Shown here: piece after piece, positions 26,692 through 34,783 of the stretch | Layout: each line of letters opens with the position of its first letter | Numbering within the stretch: the first letter of the stretch is position 1 | Assembly: GCA_020440605.1 (NCBI GenBank) | Contig: JAGRNT010000009.1 | Coordinates: 1-64,000 of the forward strand | Length of the DNA stretch: 64,000 nt | Direction: 5' to 3' | From: a bacterium | Lineage (GTDB): Bacteria; 4484-113; JAFGCY01 | Translations under genes and position numbers: made by a program | The notes under the pieces: model-generated | Seen by the model: the letters and a program-made list of their open reading frames with translations, nothing else | The model's database searches: none | Told to the model about the DNA's origin: nothing

Positions 26692-28155
26692 CTGCACGGT
26701 GAGATCCTGCAGCGGGTTCCTGGGGCTCTTGATGAAGTCCGTGTCGTCGGCTTCGAGCTCCTCCATCACCACGCTGAAGTCATGGTAGTCCTTGAGGTTC
26801 ACGTAGTCGCGCAGGTCCGTCATCTGGCTCGTGGTCAGTTCCGCGAGCAGGCGGTCCATCCCGGCCTGGTCCCCGGCAGCGTGGTAGATTCCGTACAGTT
26901 CATAGCGGGCCTCGTCCACCTCACGGTTGGGACGGCGGGCCAGGTAGCCCTCCAGCAGGCGCTGGGCCTCACCGGTCTTGCCGGCACCCAGCAGGATGCG
27001 GGCCTTGGCAGCCACGAGCGCGGGATGCGTCGGGTCCAGGGCCTCCATCGCCCGCAGCTGCACTTCGAGCACGCGCGGCAGGCGCTGCAGCTCGGCGATG
27101 CTCAGCATGTCAGCGAGGTAATCCCCCAGCCAGACAACATTGCGGCGCTTCAGTTCCGCAGTGATGTTGTCAGCCTCCGGCCAGCGGCGCAGGCGGGCCA
27201 GGCTCAGGGCGCTCATCGCCCAGTCGGCATCACTCATGTAGCGCTGGCGGGCTTCCAGTACGCGCAGGGCGGACTGGTACTGGCCGGTCCAGAAGTACAT
27301 GCGGGCCTCGTCCACCACGGGGTCGGGGTTGTGCTCAGTCTGGTACTCGATGTCCGCCAGCTCACTCTTGAGGTAATCCGTGTTGCTGAGGATGATCGAC
27401 TGGTCGCGGTCCGTGATGATGTTCGCATTGCTGATGGCGTTGATCGCACCCATCAGGTCATCCTTCATGTAGTAGTAGATGGCGCGGTTGTTGTAGCGGG
27501 CGGCCTCCACGAGGCCGTTGTCCGGCAGCAGCTCCAGGTGGTGGAAGATGTCGTACTTGCCCGTCTGGTCCTGGCGCACGATGAAGTAGTTGTACTTCAG
27601 CGGGAACTTCCCGTCCTCATTGAGGTAATGGAAGGCCGGCTGCCAGAGCAGGTTGCTGGCGGTCAGGGCACCCTTGGCCTCAAAGGAGAGGTCAGTCACC
27701 CGGGGCAGCTCGAAGATCACCTGCGGGCTCTCGCCGGTCATGTCATAGATTTTCAGGTCGCCGATCTGGTGGTTGATGCCACGCTCGTCCGTCCAGTCAT
27801 GGGTCGGGTAGGAGAGGAACTGCCGGCCGGTGAGCAGGAAGGTGAAGGGCCGCTTGCCGTTGTATTCAGTCATGCGCTCACTGATCCGATTCACGGGCTG
27901 GCCGTTACGCAGTTCCACCACCCGCATTTCCAGCCCGCCGCCGTCGCGGATCACCGCAGCGCCCATCTCCGGGCCGCCGAGCGGCGTGTAGAGCTTGTAT
28001 TCCACGGTGCCGAGGCTTGAGAAGTGGCTGTCCAGGCGGGAGATGCCGTTCTCGGTGGCAGCACTGGCCGGGGCACAGATGCCTAGTACGGCGGCGCAGA
28101 GCAGCAAGCCGGGAATCCAGTTGCGGAATAGCAGTACGTTCATGATTACATCCAA
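26689..28155 (-). CDS. Secreted TPR-repeat protein
   Basis: Predicted 488 residues. A signal peptide (LLFRNWIPGLLLCAAVLGICAPASAA) is followed by a beta-rich domain at ~30-220 (EYKLYTPLGGPEMGAAVIRDGG, YNYFIVRQD). TPR-like helices fill ~220-450 (ARMYFWTGQYQSALRVLEAR; AKARILLGAGKTGEAQRLLEGYLARRP). It should act in the periplasm or at the cell surface. I cannot name a function. The start may be ATG 28155 or ATG 28143, four codons later. TATGAT at 28198-28203 predicts a leader of ~40 bases with a CCGGGA-CGGC-TCCCGG hairpin close to the start, which could affect translation. Confidence 0.78.
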   Translation of the reverse strand: MDVIMNVLLFRNWIPGLLLCAAVLGICAPASAATENGISRLDSHFSSLGTVEYKLYTPLGGPEMGAAVIRDGGGLEMRVVELRNGQPVNRISERMTEYNGKRPFTFLLTGRQFLSYPTHDWTDERGINHQIGDLKIYDMTGESPQVIFELPRVTDLSFEAKGALTASNLLWQPAFHYLNEDGKFPLKYNYFIVRQDQTGKYDIFHHLELLPDNGLVEAARYNNRAIYYYMKDDLMGAINAISNANIITDRDQSIILSNTDYLKSELADIEYQTEHNPDPVVDEARMYFWTGQYQSALRVLEARQRYMSDADWAMSALSLARLRRWPEADNITAELKRRNVVWLGDYLADMLSIAELQRLPRVLEVQLRAMEALDPTHPALVAAKARILLGAGKTGEAQRLLEGYLARRPNREVDEARYELYGIYHAAGDQAGMDRLLAELTTSQMTDLRDYVNLKDYHDFSVVMEELEADDTDFIKSPRNPLQDLTVQ

Positions 28156-28278
28156 CCCTGTCCGGGACGGCTCCCGGAGATTGTGTCCAACACCTCAATC
28201 ATAGCAGTGGCGCATGCAGGCGCTCCCGCACTGCGGCACAGCATATAGACGGAGAATCGCCCTGAATGTTCCGATTTC

Positions 28279-29055
28279 TCAGGCCTGGCTGTGGTACTGA
28301 GACAGCACGGAGGCCAGGTAGGAATCACGCTGGCTCTGGCTCAGGGTATCCGGGCTGTAGCCCAGCGAGCGGACCAGCGCCCCGCTCAGGTTATGGCGCA
28401 GCTCGGGCTCGAAGTTCACGGCACGCATCAGGTAGCTGTTGATCGCCAGCGCAATGCGCGGCGTAACAACGCCCTGATCCTGATGGCCGGGGCGGGATTC
28501 GTTTCCGCCATAGCTGCGCACCCAGCTTACGGGCTGCTGCTGCGAGAATTCCCGCACTACCACCGTGTCCGCCACCAGGTCGCCGATGCGCTGCTGGTAG
28601 CGGGTGGCGAAGAAGCTGATCAACCCAGTGAACTGATTGCTGGGCAGCATGTCCACGAGCCGCATCAGGTTGCGCATCCAGATCGCCTGGGCGTTGAGCG
28701 GCAGGCCGCCGCGGCGCAGCACGCGGATCCCGGTCAGGCGCTTGCCGGGGGTCTGGCCGTTCCAGATTGTTTCATAGATGATGAAGTACAGCGGGAAGAG
28801 CAGCAGCACGAAGAGCACTGCGAGCCCGATGATGACGATCAGCGTGGTCGGATTGCCGGAGTTGGCGGAGGGACCAACGAGGGTGATCACAAGCACCAGC
28901 AGCAGGCCGCCGATCACGGCCTGGGCCACGCCCACGATCAGGCTGTCAAGCAGGAAGGCCAGGGCGCGCGGGCCGAAACCGGCCAGAGGCAGGTGCAGCT
29001 TCAGGAGCTCCGGCGTCTCAACCTCGACGACCTCATAGTCCTCCCAGAATTCCAT
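28279..29055 (-). CDS. RDD-family membrane protein
   Basis: Predicted 258 residues. The RDD pattern is clear: GPRALAFLLDSLIVGVAQAV opens the domain (Arg then Asp), two more hydrophobic helices follow at ~75-105, and YETIWNGQTPGKRLTGIRVLRRGG then RYQQRIGDLVADTVVVRE end it. The C-terminal ~80 residues are soluble and helical. RDD proteins are often transporter-like or accessory proteins; the role here is unknown. The ATG overlaps the TGA stop of the IscU-like gene by one base (TGATG), so the two are coupled. Confidence 0.85.
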   Translation of the reverse strand: MEFWEDYEVVEVETPELLKLHLPLAGFGPRALAFLLDSLIVGVAQAVIGGLLLVLVITLVGPSANSGNPTTLIVIIGLAVLFVLLLFPLYFIIYETIWNGQTPGKRLTGIRVLRRGGLPLNAQAIWMRNLMRLVDMLPSNQFTGLISFFATRYQQRIGDLVADTVVVREFSQQQPVSWVRSYGGNESRPGHQDQGVVTPRIALAINSYLMRAVNFEPELRHNLSGALVRSLGYSPDTLSQSQRDSYLASVLSQYHSQA

Positions 29056-29429
29056 CAGCCCACGTTCTCCCGGCAGGACTTCAGCGCTTCCATGAAGGAC
29101 ATGTGGCTCATGGCGTTGCAGTGCGACTTGTGCTCCGGCAGGCCGCCGAGCGCGACTATCACTTCCTCCTGGGTCAGCTGCTCGGCTTCATCGATGCTGC
29201 GGCCCTCGCTCATGCGGGCGATGGCCTCGGCACTGGCGATCGCGCTGCCGCAGCCATAGGCGATGAACCTGGTTTCCTCAATGATGTTGTCACCGGCGAG
29301 CCTGACCTGCATCCGCACCCAGTCGCCGCATTCGCTCTGCACATGTCCGATGCCGCTCGGGGATTCCATCTCGCCCATGTGCGTAGGATTCTGCATCAGG
29401 TTGATCATGTTGTTGCGCAGTTCTTCCAT
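29055..29429 (-). CDS. IscU/NifU-like Fe-S cluster scaffold
   Basis: Predicted 124 residues. The three scaffold cysteines are present: SECGD (~34), YGCGSAIASAEA (~60) and HKSHCNAMSH (~104). The GLPEHK loop precedes the last one. The protein would hold nascent Fe-S clusters for transfer. No cysteine desulfurase gene is adjacent. ATG 29429 gives a normal IscU N-terminus (a longer in-frame reading runs into the GGAG repeat). GGGAGG lies about ten bases upstream. It is coupled to the RDD gene by TGATG. Confidence 0.88.
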   Translation of the reverse strand: MEELRNNMINLMQNPTHMGEMESPSGIGHVQSECGDWVRMQVRLAGDNIIEETRFIAYGCGSAIASAEAIARMSEGRSIDEAEQLTQEEVIVALGGLPEHKSHCNAMSHMSFMEALKSCRENVG

Positions 29430-29474
29430 GACTTTGCGGGCCTCCCAGCCCGTAGGACAGTTTAACAGTGAACA

Positions 29475-29498
29475 GGAGGTGCAAGCTTGCTTGTACAA
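29475..29498 (+). repeat. Single GGAG-hairpin unit
   Basis: GGAGGTGCAAGCTTGC followed by TTGTACAA. It is one member of the dispersed family and forms an inverted pair with the unit at 29579-29602. Confidence 0.55.
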
Positions 29499-29578
29499 TC
29501 TCAAAATTCTTAACCAGAAGCACAATTAAATGTGGCGTTTCGCCACTGCAGTGTGGCAGGATGCCGTTCCATGTATTT

Positions 29579-29602
29579 TTGTCGAAGCAAGCTTTGACCT
29601 CC
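29579..29602 (-). repeat. Single GGAG-hairpin unit, inverted
   Basis: On the minus strand the unit reads GGAGGTCAAAGCTTGC then TTCGACAA. It lies just downstream of the stop of the membrane gene 29613-30713. Confidence 0.55.
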
Positions 29603-29612
29603 GAAGTCCCAC

Positions 29613-30713
29613 TTACTCCTCCCTCATCGCACTTCTGCCAACCGCCCAGCGGCAGAACAGGAATACGAGCGCCAGCCAGACGATGTTGAGCAACGGTGCC
29701 AGCAGGTAGCCAATGGGACCGATGGGGACGGCCAGATCAAGTTGCCAGAACGGAACCAACGCCACGCTGCCGGTCCAATACCGCTGGCGGAAATTCCATT
29801 CCTGCATGGAGAATGGCATATCAATGAATACACGTTGCCAACCACTCAGGATCTCCACATGCAATGCCAGCTGGCCGCGCACAAATGCTGAATTCTGCAT
29901 CGAATAACCGGTGAACAGCTCTGCCGATCTGGTTGCGGCAAGCAGGGACAATGTAATGAAGCTGCCCCGTCCCAATACCCGTGCCAGCAATGTCAAAGCG
30001 ATCATGAGCAGCGCCAGCATTATTCCGCTGGATACATTTATGATGGGTAGTTCTGCCATGCTGGTACCCGGCAGGCGGTTCGCCTGCAGCATCAGCATGC
30101 CAGCCGAATTGAGCAGGGGATTCATACAGAAACTGCCAACAAAGATGTAGTCCAGGTACGAAGGCCTGCCGCAGTGCATCCAGGTCGCCAGCACAATCAA
30201 TGCAAAAACCAGCAGCAGGCTGCTGTCCAGATTGCGCATGATACCGTCCAGATGCCCATTGTTCGGAGAATATCTTGCTGTGATGAACATCGGGATGAAG
30301 ATGTTCTTCAGCAGATCAGTGAGGGAAAAGACAGCCACTACCGGCCAGCAATTCAGAAGGGAACCAACGAACATGGCCTTCCATGCGGATTTCTGCTCAG
30401 GCAGAGCTGCTGATTCGATCAACTGCTGGAGTATCCGTTGCCTGCCATGCAATGTGAAGAAGCAGCCAAGGAATGCCAGTGGAAACATCAGGTTCGCGAA
30501 GGCCGCGCTTGCATAGCTCCAGGCGGTACTGTAGCCAGCTCCTGTGTTGAGAATCTGGCGGACAAAGAAGATGCTGACAACAGACAGGAACCCGCAGGCC
30601 GCGATCGCCAGCAGCCAAAGCCGCCCCGGGCCCGCCCACCATCTTCGCACGCTGCGCTGCAGCGGTGCGTCCAGTTCACGGAAGTCGGTGAGAATGTCCA
30701 TCCTTCCCCGCAT
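29613..30713 (-). CDS. Multi-pass membrane protein, member B of a paralogous pair
   Basis: Predicted 366 residues with about eight hydrophobic helices. The N-terminal motif FRELDAPLQRSVRRWWAGPGR is nearly the same as in the upstream gene (YRELDAPLKRGMRRWWAGPGR). Both then follow the same helix layout, with a long loop before the last two helices. It looks like an ABC-2-type permease or an unclassified membrane protein, but no ATPase gene is near. ATG 30713 overlaps the TGA of the upstream gene (TGATG), so translation is coupled. Function unknown. Confidence 0.75.
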   Translation of the reverse strand: MRGRMDILTDFRELDAPLQRSVRRWWAGPGRLWLLAIAACGFLSVVSIFFVRQILNTGAGYSTAWSYASAAFANLMFPLAFLGCFFTLHGRQRILQQLIESAALPEQKSAWKAMFVGSLLNCWPVVAVFSLTDLLKNIFIPMFITARYSPNNGHLDGIMRNLDSSLLLVFALIVLATWMHCGRPSYLDYIFVGSFCMNPLLNSAGMLMLQANRLPGTSMAELPIINVSSGIMLALLMIALTLLARVLGRGSFITLSLLAATRSAELFTGYSMQNSAFVRGQLALHVEILSGWQRVFIDMPFSMQEWNFRQRYWTGSVALVPFWQLDLAVPIGPIGYLLAPLLNIVWLALVFLFCRWAVGRSAMREE

Positions 30714-31819
30714 CAGCAATCCGGCCTCAGGGAATGGCGACCAACAAGATATCGAAGCACAAGGAAGATGGAAATCAGCCAGGCCAGGTTGAATACGGCT
30801 GACAACATTGGATCACCGTGCTGGACGTGCAGCATCAGGTCATCGTTCCAGAACAGCTCGATGTATCCTCTCCATTCCGACATGTTCGGAGAGAGCTGAA
30901 GGTACTCAACATAGGTAAATGGCGCTTCGCTCGTCACAGCGGCAAACCCGCTGAGAAACAACATGTGCAATCTGTCCTCAGGCGCGTAGGACTGCTGCAT
31001 GAGTACTTCGGTGATTCGTACCAGCAGGATTATTGCTGCAAGGCAGCCATTACAGAACAAATGAAACCTGCTGCCTGCGTTGCAGCTCTCGCGAATGACC
31101 AGGAAAAGGAGGATAATGCTGAGGCAACTGCTGACGAGGCCCGGTCTCAGCATTGCCCCGCCCTCAGTGTAGATCTGCCCCAGGTCACCGCCGATGCCGA
31201 ACAGTCCCCTGGCAAGCTGCATAGGCAGGTAGCTCAGCATCAGGATTGCCAGCAGCCAGGACCACCTTTCCGCCTCGGCCAGGAACCTGCAGGCTGCAAA
31301 TGCCAGTATCGCAAGGATGGCCGGAGCCAGAATGGCAACCACTTCCATCGCATCCCTGAGGATTCCCACCGCAGGGTGGGCAGCGCTGCTGATGAACAGG
31401 TAATAGATGAACTGGCGCAGCAGCATGGCGAGGATGCAGCAAGCCATGAACGGCCAGCATGACAGCAGGGAGGCATCAAGGCAGCGTCTGGCGCGCTGAA
31501 CCTGGTTTGGCAGTGTCGTCTCACGTACCAGGGGCCAGTAGGACCTCGCCAGCAGGTTGACAAGGAGCATGGATGACAGCGCGGTTGCCGCGAAGAAACC
31601 GGTTTCGGCAGCAAATGCAACCTGTCCCATCACGATCCGCCAGAATGCGGGCGGCTGCAGCGTAAAGATCATGGTTTCCAGGATTGTTGTCATCATTCCG
31701 GAGCAGAAGATGACGACAAGCCAGTTGCGTCCCGGGCCGGCCCACCAGCGGCGCATACCCCGCTTAAGCGGTGCATCCAGTTCGCGGTAGTCGGCGATGT
31801 TGTCAGCGAAGGTTGACAT
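30713..31819 (-). CDS. Multi-pass membrane protein, member A of a paralogous pair
   Basis: Predicted 368 residues with about eight hydrophobic helices. MSTFADNIADYRELDAPLKR opens it, and RRWWAGPGRNWLVVIFCSGMM leads into the first helix. The pair shares the LDAPLxR...RRWWAGPGR motif, helix spacing and C-terminal VFNLAWLISIFLVLRYLVGR-like end. The ATG overlaps the TGA of a 38-codon upstream gene (TGATG). No Shine-Dalgarno is visible, so it may depend on coupling. Function unknown. Confidence 0.75.
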   Translation of the reverse strand: MSTFADNIADYRELDAPLKRGMRRWWAGPGRNWLVVIFCSGMMTTILETMIFTLQPPAFWRIVMGQVAFAAETGFFAATALSSMLLVNLLARSYWPLVRETTLPNQVQRARRCLDASLLSCWPFMACCILAMLLRQFIYYLFISSAAHPAVGILRDAMEVVAILAPAILAILAFAACRFLAEAERWSWLLAILMLSYLPMQLARGLFGIGGDLGQIYTEGGAMLRPGLVSSCLSIILLFLVIRESCNAGSRFHLFCNGCLAAIILLVRITEVLMQQSYAPEDRLHMLFLSGFAAVTSEAPFTYVEYLQLSPNMSEWRGYIELFWNDDLMLHVQHGDPMLSAVFNLAWLISIFLVLRYLVGRHSLRPDC

Positions 31820-31935
31820 CAGCTGAGCTGTTCCATCTCAGGAACAATCTCCTCGTATCGACCATTGTCACCGATACTCCGCAGCGATGTAACGAAATCG
31901 CAGATCCATTTGTTGCTGTCCCGTAACCTTCCCAT
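31819..31935 (-). CDS. 38-residue protein heading the paralogous membrane operon
   Basis: A short reading frame: MGRLRDSNKWICDFV then TSLRSIGDNGRY and EEIVPEMEQLS. A TATGCT box ends six bases before its ATG, the same leaderless spacing as many genes here. Its TGA overlaps the next ATG as TGATG, exactly the junction found between the two membrane genes. The product is soluble and amphipathic, with no recognised family. It may be a functional small protein or mainly a leader cistron that carries ribosomes to the membrane gene. Real translation is likely but unproven. Confidence 0.5.
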   Translation of the reverse strand: MGRLRDSNKWICDFVTSLRSIGDNGRYEEIVPEMEQLS

Positions 31936-31941
31936 GCTTTC

Positions 31942-31947
31942 AGCATA
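31942..31947 (-). promoter_or_regulatory. -10 box TATGCT before the 38-codon gene
   Basis: TATGCT on the minus strand ends six bases before ATG 31935. It lies just after the gdhA terminator. Confidence 0.45.
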
Positions 31948-31970
31948 TGCCGGAAAGCGGAAAATGAAAA

Positions 31971-31990
31971 GGGGACCCCGCAGGGTCCCC
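31971..31990 (-). terminator. Rho-independent terminator of gdhA
   Basis: On the minus strand GGGGACCC pairs with GGGTCCCC and is followed by TTTTCATTTT. It lies about 180 bases after the gdhA stop. Confidence 0.85.
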
Positions 31991-32019
31991 TTGCATGAGA
32001 CGTAATACTGTTTACGGTT

Positions 32020-32120
32020 TAAACCACTAAGAGCACCAAGGTCACGAAGTCTCCTTGGTTCACAAAGATTACTTTGTGATCATTTCCTGCTTTGTGTACT
32101 TCGTGCCCTTTGTGGTTAAC
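32020..32120. repeat. Imperfect inverted repeat of ACCACNAAGNGCACNAAG words
   Basis: Left arm 32020-32067 has AACCACTAAGAGCACCAAG, CACGAAG and CACAAAG. The right arm 32089-32120, read on the minus strand, has AACCACAAAGGGCACGAAG and CACAAAG. A small hairpin CACAAAG-ATTA-CTTTGTG (32061-32078) lies inside. The area from 31991 to 32171 has no gene. Confidence 0.65.
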
Positions 32121-32123
32121 ACA

Positions 32124-32172
32124 TTGTGCGACTCGCGCCGCACTTGCATTGTCCGGATTGCTCCGGACCTCC
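32124..32172 (-). repeat. Tandem pair of GGAG-hairpin units after gdhA
   Basis: On the minus strand the first unit begins GGAGGTCCGGAGCAATCCGG right at the gdhA TAG stop. A second hairpin, GTGCGGCGCGAGTCGCAC followed by AA, comes next. It is the same family as the unit after scpA. Confidence 0.65.
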
Positions 32173-33524
32173 TACACCACGCCCTGGGCCAGCATCGAGT
32201 TGGCAACCTTCAGGAAGCCTGCCACGTTGGCACCGAACACGTAGTCGCCCGGCTTGCCGTACTTCTCGCAGGTCGAGGTGCACTGCTGGTGGATGTTCTT
32301 CATGATGTTGTGGAGCTTGCCGTCGACTTCCTCGCGGGTCCAGTAGGTGAAGGCGGCGTTCTGCGCCATCTCCAGGCCGCTGGTGGCCACGCCGCCGGCA
32401 TTGGAGGCCTTGCCCGGTGCATAGAGCAGGCCCTGCTCCTGGATGTGCATGAAGGCCTCCGGCGTGCAGGGCATGTTGGCACCCTCGCTCACGCAGAGGA
32501 TGCCGTTGCCGACCATCGCCTTCGCTTCGTTGATGTCAACCTCGTTCTGGGTGGCGCAGGGGAAGGCCAGCGTGGCGCCGTCCACATACCACTCGCTCTT
32601 GCCGTTGCTGCGGTCGCCGTACTCGCCGCCGAACTTCTCGGTGTATTCGCTGATGCGCCCGCGGCGGTTGTTCTTGAGGTCCATGATCCAGGCCAGCTTC
32701 TCCTCGTTGATGCCGTCGCGGTCAACGATGAAGCCATCGGAGTCGGACATCGTGATCACCTTGCCGCCGAGCTGGATCACCTTCTCGGCGCAGAACTGGG
32801 CGACGTTGCCGGAGCCGCTGATCAGGGCCGTTCGGCCCTTGACCTCATGGCCCTTCGTTGCCAGCATCTCCTGGGCGAAGTAGACGTTGCCATAGCCGGT
32901 GGCCTCGGGACGGATCAGGCTGCCGCCCCAGTCATGGGCCTTGCCGGTCAGCACGCCGCTGAACTCATTGCGCAGCTTCTTGTACATCCCGAACAGGTAG
33001 CCGATCTCACGGCCGCCCACGCCGATGTCACCGGCGGGCACGTCCGTGCGCGGGCCGATGTGGCGGAACAGCTCGGACATGAAGGACTGGCAGAAGGCCA
33101 TCACCTCGTTGTCACTCTTGCCCTTGGGGTCGAAGTCGGAGCCGCCCTTGCCGCCGCCCATCGGCAGCGTGGTCAGGCTGTTCTTGAAGACCTGCTCGAA
33201 GGCCAGGAACTTCAGGATCCCGAGCGTGACACTCGGGTGGAAGCGCAGGCCGCCCTTGTAGGGGCCGATCGCGCTGTTCATCTCGATGCGGTAGCCGCGG
33301 TTGACCTGGACATTGCCGCTGTCGTCAACCCAGGGAACGCGGAACATGATGACGCGCTCAGGCTCAACGATGCGATCGAGGATCCGGGCCTCAACGAATT
33401 CAGGGTGCTGGTCGAGAATCGGCACGATCGATTCCGCGACCTCCTGCACCGCCTGGTGGAAGGTGGGCTCGGCCGGGTTCTTGGCCTTGACCTGCTCCAT
33501 GAATTCACTGACTGCGTGGGACAT
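32172..33524 (-). CDS. gdhA: Glutamate dehydrogenase
   Basis: Predicted 450 residues, the length of hexameric bacterial GdhA. It interconverts glutamate with 2-oxoglutarate and ammonia, probably with NADP(H). Blocks visible: GPYKGGLRFHPSV, the catalytic loop PMGGGKGGSDFDPKGKSD, DVPAGDIGVGGREIGYLFG, the Rossmann segment ALISGSGNVAQFCAEK, and the C-terminal GGVATSGLEMAQNA. TGGAGGAAAC precedes the ATG as a Shine-Dalgarno. TATAAT at 33573-33578 predicts a leader of about 45 bases. The gene ends in GGAG hairpins and then a terminator. Confidence 0.96.
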   Translation of the reverse strand: MSHAVSEFMEQVKAKNPAEPTFHQAVQEVAESIVPILDQHPEFVEARILDRIVEPERVIMFRVPWVDDSGNVQVNRGYRIEMNSAIGPYKGGLRFHPSVTLGILKFLAFEQVFKNSLTTLPMGGGKGGSDFDPKGKSDNEVMAFCQSFMSELFRHIGPRTDVPAGDIGVGGREIGYLFGMYKKLRNEFSGVLTGKAHDWGGSLIRPEATGYGNVYFAQEMLATKGHEVKGRTALISGSGNVAQFCAEKVIQLGGKVITMSDSDGFIVDRDGINEEKLAWIMDLKNNRRGRISEYTEKFGGEYGDRSNGKSEWYVDGATLAFPCATQNEVDINEAKAMVGNGILCVSEGANMPCTPEAFMHIQEQGLLYAPGKASNAGGVATSGLEMAQNAAFTYWTREEVDGKLHNIMKNIHQQCTSTCEKYGKPGDYVFGANVAGFLKVANSMLAQGVV

Positions 33525-33572
33525 TGATGTTTCCTCCAGATTCAGGCTTCCGGCGCGCGGAAGTTACGCTGC

Positions 33573-33578
33573 ATTATA
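33573..33578 (-). promoter_or_regulatory. -10 box TATAAT upstream of gdhA
   Basis: Perfect TATAAT on the minus strand, about 50 bases before the gdhA ATG. No good -35 match is seen. Confidence 0.5.
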
Positions 33579-33639
33579 GGACAGTTTGTGGATTGTCCCG
33601 CGGGGCCAGGACATTTGCGGAAATTCCACCTCAAAAGGT

Positions 33640-34458
33640 CTAGAGATCCTCACTGACGGGGGGACTGGCTGGATGGCTGCCGGTGATTCCGACCTCGCTG
33701 CTTTCCCCGGGACTGCGTTCAGTTTCATTGCCTTTGCCGGAGGCGGCCTGTTCCTCCTCGAGTTTCTTCTGCTGGTCCTCGAGGTACTTGTCAGCGCGGC
33801 CCTTGGCATCATCCGGGCTGATCAGCGGGGGGGCTACTCCGTCGGAATACTCCGTCTCTCCCCAGCTGTCACTGATGTCATCCATACCTATGACACTGAT
33901 GTCCTGGTTGACGATCGCCACCGCAAAGGTGTCGTCCGGGTCAAAGAAGCCATATTCGCGGGCTTCGCTGTCGGCGAGGTTGTGCAGACGCAGATCCAGC
34001 AGCAGTGCACCGTTGGAGCGGGGCAGGACCTCCAGGGTGGACATGTCCCATTCCCAGCGGAACTGCGTGACCTCGCCGCTCTGGCGATGTTCAACCGTCC
34101 AGAGATAGGTGATCACATTCTGCAGGTTGCGCGGTTCATCCCGGCGCACGATGAACTGCTCGGTATCCAGACCGGAGAAGAACTCCCCGTATTTGTCGAC
34201 CTGGCTGCGCGGACCGCTGACGTCCCGCTCGGCAATTTCATGCAGGATCTCCGCACCCTTGCGGCTGGCGTACCAGACCCCGAGACAGAAGGCGGCGATG
34301 ACCAGTCCGAGCAAAATACCGATGATGCTGCCGATCACACGCAGCACTTCCCTGCCCGCAGAGTTGCGCTGGCTGCGGCGACCGCTGCCACGCGTGCTGC
34401 CACGGGCAGGCGGGCTGGCCCTGCGGGTGCTGTCCGTGCTGTCTGCGGTCCTGCTCAT
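33640..34458 (-). CDS. Single-pass membrane protein of unknown function
   Basis: Predicted 272 residues. A basic, Ser/Arg-rich N-terminus (~1-38) precedes one transmembrane helix (~40-62, VIGSIIGILLGLVIAAFCLGVW). The rest is a soluble domain of ~150 residues (VDKYGEFFSGLDTEQFIVRRDEP, TQFRWEWDMSTLEVLP), then an acidic, helical tail (KYLEDQQKKLEEEQA). I do not recognise the domain. ATG 34458 overlaps the TGA of the upstream gene by one base (TGATG). It is the last gene of a three-gene unit with a SPOR/AMIN-like protein, so an envelope role is likely. Confidence 0.72.
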   Translation of the reverse strand: MSRTADSTDSTRRASPPARGSTRGSGRRSQRNSAGREVLRVIGSIIGILLGLVIAAFCLGVWYASRKGAEILHEIAERDVSGPRSQVDKYGEFFSGLDTEQFIVRRDEPRNLQNVITYLWTVEHRQSGEVTQFRWEWDMSTLEVLPRSNGALLLDLRLHNLADSEAREYGFFDPDDTFAVAIVNQDISVIGMDDISDSWGETEYSDGVAPPLISPDDAKGRADKYLEDQQKKLEEEQAASGKGNETERSPGESSEVGITGSHPASPPVSEDL

Positions 34459-34769
34459 CAACGGGTGAGTCGTGATTCCTGGAAGCGGTCAATCGCCGCC
34501 AAGCTGCCCAGCTGCTCCTGGCTCAGGAAAGGCTGGTGGCGCACAATGCGCAGCTGGCTGTTGAGACGGGCATGCCACTGCTCTTCTTCAATGCGCTGAA
34601 TGTTGCGGCGGGCCATGTCAGCATTGTCCGCCAGCCGCATCAGGCTGGCCCGGCTCTGACGGCGCTTGCCGCTGTGCAGGCGGCGCAGGAAGAACAGCAG
34701 GCCCGAGACTGCAACGACGTGCAGGCCCACTATGGCCATCTGCCCCAGTTGTGACGTCTGTGCTTCCAT
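34458..34769 (-). CDS. Small membrane-anchored helical protein
   Basis: Predicted 103 residues. A transmembrane helix near 10-30 (MAIVGLHVVAVSGLLFFLRRL) is followed by a basic, helical cytoplasmic or periplasmic tail rich in Arg/Gln (SLMRLADNADMARRNIQRIEEEQW). No family is recognised. GGGAGGCGG before the ATG is a strong ribosome-binding site. It lies 14 bases after the SPOR-like gene and overlaps the next start, so it sits in the middle of a coupled operon. Confidence 0.7.
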   Translation of the reverse strand: MEAQTSQLGQMAIVGLHVVAVSGLLFFLRRLHSGKRRQSRASLMRLADNADMARRNIQRIEEEQWHARLNSQLRIVRHQPFLSQEQLGSLAAIDRFQESRLTR

Positions 34770-34783
34770 TCCGCCTCCCGGTC

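Noticed and set aside
26578-28020. 480-codon plus-strand frame opposite folD and the TPR gene
   Set aside because: Shadow of the real minus-strand genes; no start signal or domain.
29613-31819. ABC-2 exporter system from the two paralogous membrane proteins
   Set aside because: No ATPase gene accompanies them, and I see no clear ABC-2 signature; helix count alone is not enough.
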